Of a DNA stretch of 64,000 bases, positions 46,101 to 59,059 are shown piece after piece. The first letter of the stretch is position 1. The number at the start of each line of letters is the position of its first letter. Under the pieces are notes generated by a model. It did no database searches. It worked only from the letters and a program-made list of their open reading frames with translations, and was not told the DNA's origin. Origin of the DNA: Anisakis pegreffii (Eukaryota > Nematoda > Chromadorea > Rhabditida > Anisakidae). The position numbers and the translations under genes were made by a program. The stretch spans positions 1-64,000 of the forward strand of contig JAPYMA010001928.1 in NCBI GenBank assembly GCA_035041965.1. The letters run 5' to 3'.

Positions 46101-49100
46101 AATTGACACAAACAACGTCTCAAAAAAGCGCTTTTAAAGGACTAACAGTGCTGATAAGGTGCTATATGCATCACATTGCATACACTAACATACTCTTTTT
46201 TTCTGCATTTGATTTTTGACGACGTGCATTTTATGGTTTCAACGAGCGATTTTTGAACCTTCACTACAGGGAATGCTAAGGACAGATGTTCGAAAAAAAA
46301 GTGATTTCTGAACGACTAAAGTCATTGGTTACGAAAAAAGCAATTATCACACAATCAGTAACACTGATTAGAGTGATCGGTTAAATAAGCTGATGATCGA
46401 AACTATGATCAGTACGACTTCGCTAGCTATCGTGATTGCAATAAAAAGACTAACACAACTGAAAGGGCTAGTGACATCATCATAAGGCTACTACATTCAA
46501 ATCGTTTTTGAGGGAACGAAAATGCAAAAGCGGTTTGGTCGAAAAGGTTTTCAGGTGCATGTGGAAAATTTTCAGGAAATTTGATCGTTCTCAGAACGTA
46601 TTGTGCAATGTCAAGTCTGAGGAAAGATCGAACAAAAGTGATGTCGTTGGCAGTAGGCTCGTGGGTTTTGGGTCTTTCACTTGGTCCAGCAATTCAGGTG
46701 AATTCCATCCTCATAAATTAGATACAAGCGGTGTCAATAACGGTTGCCGACATTGCCAATCATATTTTTCACATTGCGGAAACGGTCAATCAGATGCAGT
46801 GAGCTGTCACCTGATTTATGCATCGGGTTGAATCGAAGAAATACTAACGACAAACACCGCTAGCTTCTTTGACTCAATCAACAATTAAGTAATAGTCACA
46901 CTGAAAGTGCAGGGAATTGGTCAAAAAGCAGCAATTTAATCAGCATGCATAATTCAGTCTCTCACATTTGATCGATACGGTTTCAGTGGCCTGTATTGCT
47001 AAAATAAACTCTGAATTGTATCTATTCTGTATTGCTACATGCATCGGACTAGATAGTGGAAGACCACCTTAATATTGCCAACGAGCTGATTGCGATTTGT
47101 TGCATATTTGTTAGAGTCTGCTTATGGACTGGAGAGATCCTGAGCATTGAAGGCTATGATCTGGTTTCAGATGAAGATTGATATATTGATGTTCATTTGA
47201 ATGTACAATTGAGACGTGCGTCAGCCTAAACTCAAATAACTTACAGTATTTGGGATATTTGCAGGCTATGTTCTCTCCGATAGGAAAGCGTGACTGGTAT
47301 CTGAAATTCATCCATATAAATATGTATACGTCGCCGGCTATACTAATGGTTTTGATATCGCTGATCTCAATTGTTCTCTTACTTTTATTCTTCAAAGAAA
47401 CATATTCCGGTGTCGCGACTGCCGTGAATGATGGAAAAGGTAATAACGACCTTTATTTCTCTCCAGTTTTTGATCATATCTCCGTTTGGCTTAATAAATT
47501 TTGATTGACTGTAGATTATACTTAGTGAATTTCACATTTGTATTTCAACACTATGTGATTGTAATCCAGCAATCCAGTTTGAGCTGTAATCCAGCGTAAA
47601 TCGAGCGTTTGGATTTTTTTCATTTGTTTTAATTACAGGTGAAGCCGTCAAGGTGCCAAATTTCGATCGATTTGCGGCCTACTCTTGTGTTTATTTATGG
47701 TTCATGTTGCAGAGTGTTTCCACCAACATTGAAGTGTTCGTTTCATTCCTCTAAAATGTTTCTCTAAACACGCCTGCGTGCATCAGATGAACTTCACCAA
47801 CGGAAAATTTCATTCATTTGCGAATGTCTCAAAGTCATCCATCACCTTCTGATTGCTTGATCCTGATCGATTGATTTTCAGAATTGCTACACCATTCACC
47901 ATTTCACTGTATGAGTGGAACGATGAAAGAGCCGTGCTCATCAATGGTATCTTGCAATTCGTCAGTTGTGTTATTAATGTCATCAATTATGTGCTCATCA
48001 GTGTTACGCGTGTCGGCAGGATGTAATCTTCTACGGAATTTTGTTTTCTGAGTGGAATCGTTTGCTTACTTTCACAACTATTTGATCATTTTATTGATCA
48101 TTTATTTCTTGAATGATCACATTCATTCAAGTTACTTACGAATCGTGCTGTGTATCACCATTGACACGACACGATTAGTCTGGTACAGTAGAGAGACATC
48201 AATTGAGGTGACAAATGAGTTGCTTATGGAAACATTCAATCAGCTAAATGGGAAATTTGATTAGCTGGTTAATCGCTGAAATTGCATTACTTTGATCTAA
48301 CATGACAAGATTTCAACTAACGGCTATGATTATATGAATCTTATCATGCACAAATTCTTTCAGTGACAAGAGGAAACTACTAATATTCAGTAATATATGC
48401 TTCTTCCTCTACATGCTATTCACATTTCCGTGGCCGTTCTTTGCCGGTCCACTTCACTATATTCCACTTGGTAGGAGCTTTCTAAAGAATATTGTTGCAC
48501 CACAAATTTCGTTGCAATATTATCTTGATGAACGCACTCGCTCAGATATTGCTAGCATTGAATGATGCAAAATGATTGCGAACATAAATTTGCCAACTAG
48601 AACTTTGGTCACATTGATGATCTTTATGGGGGAATTCATTTCACTATGTGCATAACATTCGACTAAGGGTTCCGTAAGATTGACAATGTTAATTGCAATA
48701 GGTCGACGTGGAAGCTCAGACTACAGATTAAATTGAAGTGGATGAATCTAGATCAGATCAGATTGGGAAGGAATAGAAAGTGATTTCAGAGAACAATAGA
48801 ACGACTGAAGACACATCGGTGCATGGTGGTTGTTTCCACAGGTACACATGGTGTGCTCACACGACTCGTGTACCATTCCCACTTTACGTGTTCAGTTTCG
48901 TTATAATCCTTGGATTTGCTTTTCCGTTCACGTCAGCTCCGCTTGGAACTCTCTTCTCAGAAATACTTGGACCACGGCCACAGGTTAATGAAACGTCGTT
49001 TCCGTCGTCTCTCATCGATAAAAAGTTGTTTCTTTTGAGTTTTCGTTGTGGCCATTATGATCGCTGAAGGGTTTGTGCAACATCGCTTAGTGAACACTGC

Positions 49101-49788
49101 TGCTGACAGATCTTCATTAGTCAATCGCGATAAAAAATGAAACACTTTAATTACTTGCCATAAATTTATTGATGTGATCGCTGATATCGATCAAATTAAA
49201 GTTGGCTGATTTCAGGGCTTGATGCAAGGAATATTCGAATTTGGCGCTTGCATTGCACGCTGTGTCTCGCCGATTGTTTTGACGTGAGTTTCCTTGAGCA
49301 CAATAAACGAATTCACATCAAATTACCTAATGAGATTATGCATTTGCAATAGCTATCATTAAGGTGAATAATGCGCACCATATCAAGCAGCTCAATCATA
49401 ATGGATTTCATATGCTATTTTATGATTAACTTTAATGTTTTTACTATGACCTATTGAGTTCTTCAACATTACCTGGATTGGCAAGCAGGCTATCAAACGT
49501 TTGTAACGTTGCTGGCCACAATACTCACGTTACCGTGCACATTGTTTTAGCCTCAGTTATTCAACAAATAATACATTAATTCTTAATCGGCAATCGTTAT
49601 GATAGCTATCGTGTTGTTGAAGAATTCTATTTGAATCAACTGGATACATTTGGACCACAGTGATGCATATGGCACTACTCGCATTTGGAATGTTTTTGCT
49701 GATCATTTTCTATCGACGGATGGTACCACTGAAAATGCCACGAAGAATCGATGTTGCAGTAATTCAAGCCGATGATCCAGCTAAATGA
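43101..49788 (+). CDS. Major facilitator transporter, MFSD8/CLN7-like (right copy)
   Basis: Seventeen exons: 43101-43123, 43212-43256, 43316-43384, 43716-43760, 43823-43870, 44242-44286, 44346-44390, 44655-44787, 45723-45966, 46576-46697, 47265-47439, 47639-47735, 47882-48022, 48364-48470, 48790-48983, 49216-49283 and 49623-49788. Total 588 residues, all phases consistent. Residues 1 to about 110 are an acidic, hydrophilic tail encoded by mini-exons; the transporter core follows, beginning near WPSIWLSYVVQMLTG. Core blocks are FFGWITSAYSIGQMASSWGF, WFMLVARLLVGFGSGN, LYEWNDERAVLINGI, CFHRYTWCAHTTR and SEILGPRPQGLMQGIFEFG. Exon lengths 133, 244, 122, 97, 141, 107, 194 and 68 are identical to the left copy. 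The start ATG follows an ATTGCAG acceptor at 43079-43081 by 19 bases. The last-exon acceptor (GTTGAAG) is weak. Confidence 0.92.
43212..44390 (+). repeat. Triplicated two-mini-exon cassette
   Basis: Six mini-exons of 45, 69, 45, 48, 45 and 45 bp, each a multiple of three and each entering and leaving in phase 2. They pair as (43212, 43316), (43716, 43823) and (44242, 44346). Introns within pairs are 59, 62 and 59 bp; introns after the pairs are 331, 371 and 264 bp. Flanking introns are alike: CTTATCATCCAATTTTCGTG, CTTATCATTCAATTTTGTTG and CTTATCAGTCAACTTTCTTG precede the second exon of each pair. Products are acidic: VKVDLHETVEKQPS, EEKDVDVIDETML, AKEEDVDVVTEKKPT and EENGSDVVDTEKAA. Confidence 0.9.
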
Positions 49789-50413
49789 TCGTAAAACGAA
49801 TGATTATCACTGAAGTGAATGCAAATTGCGATTGCATTTTGAGCATGAAATTGTGTAACCATTTGTAATTTATGTGCAACACTGTTCCCATCAGAAAGAA
49901 CACTGATCGTAAATTCGCTAAATTTTTACATTATCTTAAATGTGTACAATCAATTCTCCCCAATTTTATATGGAAGACATTTGCAGCACTACAAATTGTG
50001 TGTCTTCAATTTAGCGACAAACAACATTTCACAGACAGAAATTTTTGGTTGTTGAAGATATTATCCCAGGATTTCCGATGTATTTCATAAAATATTTGGA
50101 ATTGATCAAAAATTAAGCAAGTAGCTTTCTCGTTTTGCCAACTCACTATCACAAAAATGCTGATAGAATTGGGATAATTTTCAAAAAACAGTTCTTTGTT
50201 ATCACTGTAGATCCGTGAGCAAATCTCTTTAGAATCGAATAAATGGGAATCATTATTCATATTTTTTCAACCGTTTTTTGATGTCTGTGTATTATGTGAC
50301 GATTTATCAAAGGTGATAATAAATGACGATAAGAGGTTTCATTTGATTCTGTAAACGACGCTTAGACATTCATATGTGGTGATGAACGAAACGGGAGAAA
50401 CCTAGTCGTAACT
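49789..50413. other. 3' flank of the right CLN7-like gene
   Basis: AT-rich sequence without a recognisable gene. The last nine bases (GTCGTAACT, 50405-50413) are the left target duplication of the adjoining element. Confidence 0.6.
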
Positions 50414-50973
50414 AGTGTTCGTCGGGGAGCAATTTTTTGCACGGGGGGGGTCCCCGCGGGGAGTAAATTGGACGGGGGGAGTCCCCGCGAAAAAGTCGGG
50501 GATCAAATTGCGTGGGGGGGACCCCGTCGGGGAATGACCGCTCCCCGTGTTCCCCGACGGGGAGGACGGGGAGCATTTCAGCTCAATTTTTTAAACAAAA
50601 TTTCAATTTTTTAAAGATTTTTCTTCTTTTTTTTAAGTAGTTTTCTTTCAAGTGCACCTTATACTCACATTTCAAAACAAAAAACAAGACAATATTGAAA
50701 GTGTTGCGGCTGTCTTTCACCATTTTCAGTTAAATGTTCGCGATATTCGGGAAGGTTCGCACTCCCAGTCCTCCCCGACGGGGAGCGAAATTGGACGAGG
50801 AGGGTCCCCGCGAAAATGTCGGGGAGCAAATTACGCGAGGGGAGTCCCCGCGGGGAGTAAATTGGACGGGGGGGTCCCCGCAAAAATGTCGGGGAGCAAA
50901 TTGCGCGGGGGGGAGCGCTCCCCGCGTTCCCCGCCGGGGTCCCCGACGGGGATCCCGTTCCCCGACGAACACT
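50414..50973. mobile_element. GC-rich non-autonomous Mutator-like element, 560 bp
   Basis: Terminal inverted repeats AGTGTTCGTCGGGGA and TCCCCGACGAACACT are perfect, and the flanks carry the 9-bp duplication GTCGTAACT (50405-50413 and 50974-50982). Two GC-rich ends are built from repeated modules (GGGGAGCAAATTGCGCGGGG, GAGTCCCCGCG, GGAGTAAATTGGACGGGG, GTCCCCGCGAAAA). They surround an AT-rich centre at about 50580-50700. No transposase is encoded; open frames on both strands come from the repeated GC-rich modules. Same family as the 158-bp copy at 26159. Confidence 0.88.
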
Positions 50974-51014
50974 GTCGTAACTGTATACATTTCGTGCGTA
51001 ATACAAGTTTCCCT

Positions 51015-53080
51015 TCAAGTGACCTCGACGACTGCTGCTGAGGGTTGATCACGAAGATTGCTCCTAACGGATGTTCCATGAGTTGTTTTAAATGAGGAGC
51101 GTGCAGCATCATTCTAAAAGTATTGCCCAGTTACGGTGGAAATGGAGAATGAATCATATTTGGCAAACAAATGGTTAGGTCCGTGAAAAATTATTGCTCA
51201 CGACTCTGATAACGGTACTGACCCTTTGAACTTTAGTTGAACGATGATCGACTTTCATAAATCGATCAAGTTTTAACAAACGACAGATACTTCTCCTCAC
51301 GACGGCTGAACTGAAGAGTAAGACCCACGGACTGCACATGAATAACGCATCCATTAATGGATATCTGTAACAATAACGTTGACAGAGTGCACTTGCCATG
51401 CAATTCATGAACAAGTTGAAATTAATCGAAAAGTTTATTGTGACTCTACCGTAAGAACGCAGTGATTGAAAGGATCCGATAAAGTCGCATTGAAAATGCA
51501 TAGCAAAATGAACGAATCAGTGATGCTACTAACGTTATATCATTAATGATATCAACAATGCTCAACATTATCAGCCATTACAACTGATAATATTTGAGCG
51601 ATTGTATTCAAGGTCAGAACGAGGAACTCAATAATAGCACATAGCAATAAACGTATTTCAGCGTGCAAGCTGTTGTTCGATACAACCTTCTGAAATTCAG
51701 GTCATTGCATTCAGTCAGACATCATGAACATCGATCATTGCCCTACATCGTCACAACGAATTCACGTCGGCGACACATAAGAGTGGAAATTTCAAGAATG
51801 ACTCGAGCCGTCATCATGCATTGGAAAACAACTCACCTGCTTACTACGAGACAGAATCACCATGATGGCTGCATACAATATAGCGCATATTATTGTTGCA
51901 GCAACACAAAAGCTGCCATCGATGTACGCAATTATCTGCAATATCACACAAACTGCTATCGTTGATTCAAGTTTTTTATTAGTATCAATGAGAGCATGAA
52001 GAATCACTTGCATACAGTTGTTGAAATGCTGTCTGTCGTCAGTCTTATCGTAGACTGATTAACATGCACTCTGTACGTGATATCATATGCTGGATTGAAA
52101 GCAACTGGCAAAACAGCTGCCATTGGCAACGTCCACTGCGCCAACCACAGTATCCACAGACGTCGTCTACGCCAATTCTAAATAACATACATTATAAGGT
52201 CATAAAATCTAAAAGTGCATCGTCAAATGAAAAGGAATTTAGACGAAACGATCGACTCAAAATCTTGATTGTATTCATTGTTCTTACTACTTCCTCGTTT
52301 CGTTCATCGATCAGAACGTTGATCACAAATCCATGAATAGCGGATAAGTTCGCTTCATTGGTATGTATAACAGGGAAATAATTCACATATCACCCGTCAG
52401 TTCATAATGATGCAAATTAAATTAACAGTTTTCCAGGAAGTGGCCACAAACCTCCTCATAGTGCATTGGATTCCGAAAAGCAGAGAAACGATTTGCAGCG
52501 AACGCTACATGCCCAATATAGCTGACAATTTTAATATAATAATGTAGGGCAATAGACAGTCTTGGCAAGGTGAATCGGGTGAACGTTGATGGCGGAATGA
52601 GAACGTCATTCAGGTAACCGTATTTGCGAGCACGCATGAATATTGTAAATTCAATGAAGAACACGAAATCAACCAATGCCTGTTAACAAATTCCTATTTT
52701 ATTATAATTTTCAATCAATTTCCGTGAAAAAATATACTCCGATTCCAGCTATACCTTTTCTTACTGTCACAACTGAAAAACATGAATGAAGTTACTGGAA
52801 GAAGCAGAGCATTTCATGATGGGAAGAAACTGCTGAATGCAACACATAGTGAAGTATTGCATCGGTCCCAACGAGCGAGAAAGTATTTCCGATTTCCATC
52901 GGAAGATCCACTTCAACAGAATGAAAATCACATTACCTGATTGAGAGTCAGACTAAAGAATGAACTTCGGAATATCAATGTAGAGGATCGAAAACGAATA
53001 ATAGTGAGCACGATCAGTAGATAAAGTGAGCACGACGTACAATCCACTAGGAATAAAATGCCTTGAAACGTTGTGATCAT
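51015..53080 (-). pseudogene. Srg-superfamily chemoreceptor, frameshifted copy
   Basis: Minus-strand exons: 53080-52937, 52679-52452, 52177-52016, 51935-51837, 51689-51534, 51364-51202 and 51113-51015, the same structure as the receptor at 55403-57340. Exon 5 is 156 bp here against 155 bp there, because GATAATGTTGAGC has one extra G compared with GATAATTTGAGC. The frame then reads ADNVEHC and stops, before the sixth and seventh membrane segments. Splicing at the new GT would not restore frame with exon 6. Everything else is intact, including a start (MITTFQGILFLVDC) shortly after a TTTCTCAG acceptor. It is thus a very young pseudogene, or a functional gene with a base error in the assembly. 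Confidence 0.78.
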
Positions 53081-53999
53081 GGCCAGCAAATATTCTGAGA
53101 AAACTTCATTTGAAAGATTAGTTCAGTTTTGTCGGAAACCATCGAACAAGAACGAGTTCGATAACGTCATGAGTGCCACACGCTCAAAGTCACAAAATTT
53201 GACTATGCATAACATCTTTTGCCAAAGATGTCGTCCATGCTTACGCTTGATAAGAAAGCAGCGAAAACGAGTTGTTTATCAAAAAATCAATTTAGCGAAT
53301 ATTCAACATTCAAACTTTAAAATTCAACAAAATTTAAGCAGCAAATCATTCTCGTTTTGGTCATTCGGTATTACTCACCCATTCTCGCACATAATTCTAG
53401 AGCACCTGTGGCAGTTTAGTGAACGAGTGGATGAATATGTATTGGTTGACTTCCTTCAAACGATATGCTCTTGACTGCATCAATCAGCATGAAATTAACC
53501 ACTTTTTTGATTTGATTGTGTCGAAAGAAAATGACTTGAATAATGAGTGGAATTATTAATGGCGAATGATGAAAGTTGATGAGCAATCATTAACAATGCC
53601 CCACGCAGACCGTTTATCGGCCATTACGATGATCATTCACGCTTGAGTAATGCTGTTGAGCATGGGATCAAGCAACTTAATTATAGCACGCGAGCAGAGC
53701 CGTAACTCAACGCACATGTTCTCGTCAGCAGTCCGAAATTACCCCTTCCTTTTCGATCTTGTTGATGATAGTGATTCTGTTGATTCGTTCAGTTATTAAT
53801 GATCACACTTATCTACAATTTCAACACTCATATACGATATGCACTGCGCAACACTCGTCTGTTCCGATGGATCGCTGATGGTATCAAATGAAAAACTCGT
53901 TAACTTAGCACGAATAGTGGAACGATCAAGTTATCGTCGAGGACATTATAAATGGCTCTTTAAACGCAATATTCAATGAAAATTAGGCTTAGGCTTAAT

Positions 54000-54104
54000 G
54001 ATCAGCTTCATTTTAAGTTGATTTCTAGCGATACGACGAGCACAATTCATATCGTACATAACTGTTGAAATTAGATAGGCGTTACCATTAACATATACCA
54101 TTAT
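54000..54104 (-). pseudogene. Decayed receptor exon (fifth membrane segment)
   Basis: After the acceptor CTTCAG the minus strand reads IMVYVNGNAYLISTVMYDMN, matching IIAYIDGSFCVAATIICAIL of exon 4 in the intact receptor. No donor follows and the frame stops at about 53980. A sister copy is at 59060-59219. Confidence 0.5.
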
Positions 54105-54965
54105 CTGAAGTGATTTATTGTTTATCGTGGAAACAAATATCGCAGAATAAATCCGAATGTTTCAGAATACTTTTTGATTTGGTGGTTAAGTGTTGATGTT
54201 TGAAAAAGATTCTGATGCATTAATTGCAATTATCACCGCAAATTCCTTTCTGCTTTTTGTTAACACCAATTTAATCAATTTTTCTTAAGTCGATTCGAGA
54301 ATTCACCCAACAGACAAAACGCCAGCATTTCGATAATCGAAGTTGAGTGGTACAGATGAACTCGAAGTCTGATTTGCCGTTTTAGACATCAAATCCCATG
54401 TCTTGTGTGCTCATGATAACGGCGATATCATACGTTAACCCAAAACTCATCTTGCAAACATCACCGAACCCTTGCATGAGCATTTACTACGGTAATTACG
54501 CGTAACTTCAAACAAACACTTATCGTTAGCAGGAAAGTAATTGTGAATGGTCAGTGATACTTTCGTTTGTTCGTAAAAAACTCGTTATCTTTAAGAGGGC
54601 ATTCAAATATCATCGGTAAAACTTGTTATTCAATCACTGAATAACTTTCAATGTAGAGGCCAACTCAAGTTGAAAATAACCCTAGCACGTGACTGATAAC
54701 TTCCTCATTGTAATTCATCAATCTGCGGAGAAAGCACATCACAGCCATTGACAGAACTGTTGTTTAAGGAAGGAACAGAACATTGAGCTGCAGCCAATTG
54801 TGAAAATTTTATTGCAGTGACTTATTCTTGCATCCAATTTATATCTGCCATTCACAGATGTGACCTTCGAAAATCTTATACTGAATAATATGGTGTTAGA
54901 TAAAATTAATGAAAGATGATTTTGTGTTTGTTGTGTTGCGTTTGTGTATTATTTTACCGTTTCGA

Positions 54966-55215
54966 TAAAGGCTTCATTATCGAAGTTTGAGCGCCCACTA
55001 AACGAAAACGATACGCGATGATGGGTGCCCAGAACATATAAAACAGACCGATACACAGACGAATGAACCAGTGGACTGATCGCCCGAACAATAAAATCCA
55101 TAAACAACCGCGTTGATAGCTAACAAGGCGAGCACAATCAATCAGCGACCAGTTGTACAGACAGACAGGTTGTTTAAAATTGAAGCAATTCGGACCTCAC
55201 AGAGAAGAATTCAAA
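54966..55215 (-). other. Orphan hydrophobic open frame
   Basis: The minus strand is open for about 80 codons, ending with a stop after QTSIMKPLSKR. It contains WSLIDCARLVSYQRGCLWIL and FIRLCIGLFYMFWAPIIAYR, which look like membrane segments. An acceptor is not obvious and a second frame here is also hydrophobic, so this may be a receptor remnant or chance. Confidence 0.25.
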
Positions 55216-55402
55216 GGAACACTCTTATAGGAATAAACTAAAAGGGTTTCTGTTCACAAGATGACAATAAATGACGACATGAAATTTCATTACATCCTGT
55301 TCACGAACAAAGCTCTAAATGACGCTGAAACATTTGTATTTGGGGTGATGAACGAAACGGAAAAACCACAGTCACAGTTGTACACATTTCATCCGTTTCC
55401 CC

Positions 55403-57340
55403 TCACGCGACCTTAGCGACTGCTGCCGAGGGCTGGTCATGAAGTTGGCGCATAACGGATTTTCGACGAGTTGTTTCAAATGAGGAGCGTGCAAGATCGT
55501 TCTATAAAGTGTTACATGATTACGATTAATGATTACGATGGAAATGGAAAGCGAATCATCCTTAGCAAGCAAATGATTAGACAAGTCAAGAAGTGCTGCT
55601 TACGACGCGGATAACTGTACTGAGTCTGTGGACATTAGTTGTAGGATGAGTAAGTTTCACAGCTCGATCAAATCTCAACAAACGACAGATACTTCTTCTT
55701 ACGACGGCTGAACTGAGAAGCAGGACCCACGGACTGCACATGAATAACGCATCCATTAGTGGATACCTGTAATAATAAGGTTTACGGGGTGCACATACCA
55801 TGCAATTCATGTTCAAGAACTTCTACTAAACCTAACTGAAAGGTTCACGGTGATTTTACCGCAACAAGGCAGCGATTGGAAGGATCCGATAAAGTTATGG
55901 ATGGTTACTGAAAATGCATAAGAAAGTGAACGAATCGGTGATGCTACTAACGTTATATCATTAATGATATCAACAATGCTCAAATTATCAGCCATTATAA
56001 TTGATAATATTTGAGCGATTGCATTCAGGGTCAGAACGAGGAACTCAATAATAGCACATAGCAATAAACGTATTTCAGCGTGCAAGCTGTTGTTCGATAC
56101 AACCTTCTGAAATTCAGGTCATTGCATTCAGTCAGACATCATGAACATCGATCATTGCCCTTAGATGTGCTCTACATCGTCACAACGAATTCACGTCGGC
56201 GACACAGCTGAGAGTGGAAATTTCAAGAATGACTCGAGCCGTCATCATGCATTGGAAAACAACTCACCTGCTTACTACGAGACAGAATCACCATGATGGC
56301 TGCATACAATATAGCGCATATTATTGTTGCAGCAACACAAAAGCTGCCATCGATGTACGCAATTATCTGCAATATCACACAAACTGCTATCGTTGATTCA
56401 AGTTTTTTATTAGTATCAATGAGAGCATGAAGAATCACTTGCATACAGTTGTTGAAATGCTGTCTGTCGTCAGTCTTATCGTAGACTGATTAACATGCAC
56501 TCTGTACGTGATATCATATGCTGGATTGAAAGCAACTGGCAAAACAGCTGCCATTGGCAACGTCCACTGCGCCAACCACAGTATCCACAGACGTCGTCTG
56601 CGCCATATCTAAATAACATTTTAAGCTCATAAAATCTAAAAGTGCATCGTCAAATGAAAAGGAATTTAGACGAAACGATCGACTCAAAATCTTGATTGTA
56701 TTCATTGCTCTTACTACTTCCTCGTTTCGTTCATCGATCAGAACGTTGATCACAAATCCATGAATAGCGGATAAGTTCGCTTCATTGGTATGTATAACAG
56801 GGAAATAATTCACATATCACCCGTCAGTTCATAATGATGCAAATTAAATTAACAGTTTTCCAGGAAGTGGCCACAAACCTCCTCATAGTGCATTGGATTC
56901 CGAAAAGCAGAGAAACGATTTGCAGCGAACGCTACATGCCCAATATAGCTGACAATTTTAATATAATAATGTAGGGCAATAGACAGTCTTGGCAAGGTGA
57001 ATCGGGTGAACGTTGATGGCGGAATGAGAACGTCATTCAGGTAACCGTATTTGCGAGCACGCATGAATATTGTGAATTCAACGAAGAACACGAGATCGAT
57101 TAATGCCTGTAAACAAATATTGCGAAGGTTCTAGTCATCGAGAAAAGAGCTCTGACTGCAAATCGCACATACTCTTCAAATGAAAGAAAGTCACATTACT
57201 TGATTGAGAGTCAGGCTAAAGAATGAACTTCGGAATATCAATGTAGAGGATCGAAAACGAATAATAGTGAGCACGATCAGTAGATAAAGTGAGCACGACG
57301 TACAATCCACCAGGAATAAAATGCCCTGATACGCTGGCAT
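55403..57340 (-). CDS. Srg-superfamily seven-helix chemoreceptor
   Basis: Seven minus-strand exons: 57340-57200, 57106-56879, 56608-56447, 56366-56268, 56106-55952, 55766-55604 and 55501-55403, giving 348 residues in frame. Such receptors are G-protein-coupled chemosensors in nematode neurons. Membrane segments follow in order: GILFLVDCTSCSLYLLIVLT, FFSLTLNQALIDLVFFVEF, a third segment ending VSYIGHVAFAANRFSAF, LWILWLAQWTLPMAAVLPV, IIAYIDGSFCVAATIICAIL, LLLCAIIEFLVLTLNAIA and YPLMDALFMCSPWVLLLSSA. The NRFSAFRNPMHYEEIWRRRR junction and the YPLMD...PW...S signature fit Srg/Srv-type families; the exact class is uncertain. The tail is short and basic. The start follows TTGCAG by six bases (trans-splicing likely). 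The last two exons rest on splice phase alone. Confidence 0.83.
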
Positions 57341-59059
57341 TATTACCTGCAATTTTTTGGGAATAATTCAGTCGAAAGTTCCGATCCATTTTGCATGAAC
57401 CCTTCGAACTAGAACAACTTCGGTAAAGGCAAGTCAAACGGCTAAGATTATGTAGGAGTAACCGTGAAAAGTAATTCGAACGAAATCAGTTAAGAAAGCG
57501 ACAATGCAGCCGAGAGTAAGACGTGGAACCGTTCTCTTGAATGTGTTTGATTAAATTATTAACGGAAATTGCATTGATCACTTAGAGTGAACAATACCAA
57601 GAAACTAGAACGTTGCATTCATCGGTAACTGAGGAACACATGTCCATAATGAATACTACGTCCTCGTTCGGAAAATGACGTATTGTTTGATGTTAGCTTC
57701 ACTACATTCGAACGCAAAATAATACTCACAATCAGATACTGTTGTGTGATTGGCTAAGGTGATATTCAAGAATGCGTTTGGTTTCATGGATGTCGAAATG
57801 CACTGGTTGTTATGGAATGACGGTGCGAACAAACGAGAAAGTTACGTGCAATAATGACTGTAGATCAGAGATTCGCAATGAAGTGTTTCGATTGCTGATT
57901 GCACGAGTGAAGAATTCGATGGAATGGTTTGGAACAACTTCTCAGAAATTTCCACAACTGAACGACAGTAATCATTAACCTTCGTTGAAGGAATGAAATG
58001 TCTGCATTCCATTCTCATCACCTTATCAGACTTTATCAATTTACCAGACTTCGATCGTGCTTTAAGATGTTCTCATTTGCAGAGTATAGTCACTATGAGA
58101 ACATGTTCGAATCAGTTCATTTCACCAACCAATCCTAAACAATAACATGCTGGTGTCTTGAGCGGACCTTTCAAGGGTCAACCTTACAGGTAAAACTTCC
58201 AAGAGTAAATTGATGAGGCGATCAGTGCATACCGCGTTTAAACGAGACACTTTCTATATGCAGATACCTGTAATTTTCAGAATGCGTTTCAGGTAATGAA
58301 TCGACTTCACTGACAACGCATTAGTAATGCAGTTTTTCGGCACATCGACCGTGAACTGCGTCTTCAGGACTCTCCTGATGAAATGCAACAGTCTCATGAC
58401 ACGCGCCACGTCGTATGAAAGTCACAAAATTTGACCGTTTATGATATCTTTTGCCAATGATATTGTCCACGTTTACTCCTGATAAGAAGTAACTGCTGAA
58501 CAGTAAGCATGGATTGAGAGTAAACATGAAATAATTTGTTTACCGATTTAATCGCCTTTGTTGATTTGATTAATCGATTTGTTGAATCATGAAATTAATC
58601 GGTTTGGCTGATTTGATTGCGTCGAGGTAAAATGACTTGAATAATAAGTTTAATTACAATTTCGAACGATGAAAATTTGCGACAAATCATTAACAACGCC
58701 CGGCACAGATCTATTTCTAGTCATCGCGATAATTCACATATGAGCAATGGTATTAAGTATGAGATCAACTAAGTCAATTATTGCATGGAAGCAGGGACGT
58801 AACTCAACGCGCATGTTGTCGCCAGCAGTCCGAAATTATCCCCTTCGTTTTTGAGCTTGTTGATAATAATTCAGTTGATGTGATCAGGTATCGATGATTG
58901 AACTATCACTTATCACTTACCTATAAAGCTATCCAATCCGGATCACTTATATACTGCGACGCATCGCCGAGGATATCAAGTTGAAAGGCCATTAAACAAT
59001 ATGCGAATAATGGAACGACCAAGTTATTGCCGAAGACATTATAACTGATCTTTTAAACG

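Larger units (their letters stand above)
53081..55402. other. Spacer between receptor copies, with receptor remnants
   Basis: Much of this (about 53150-54700) has a diverged counterpart at 58400-59700, so it belongs to the duplicated block. It includes a decayed exon at 54000-54104 and an orphan membrane-like frame at 54966-55215. The plus-strand open frame 53073-53474 is not preserved in the counterpart. Confidence 0.5.

Noticed and set aside
50652..51041. Several overlapping open frames of 86-129 codons on both strands
   Set aside because: They arise from the GC-rich repeated modules of the element, which lack stop codons in all frames.
53073..53474. A 133-codon plus-strand frame
   Set aside because: It overlaps the first receptor exon on the other strand and is not preserved in the duplicated copy.
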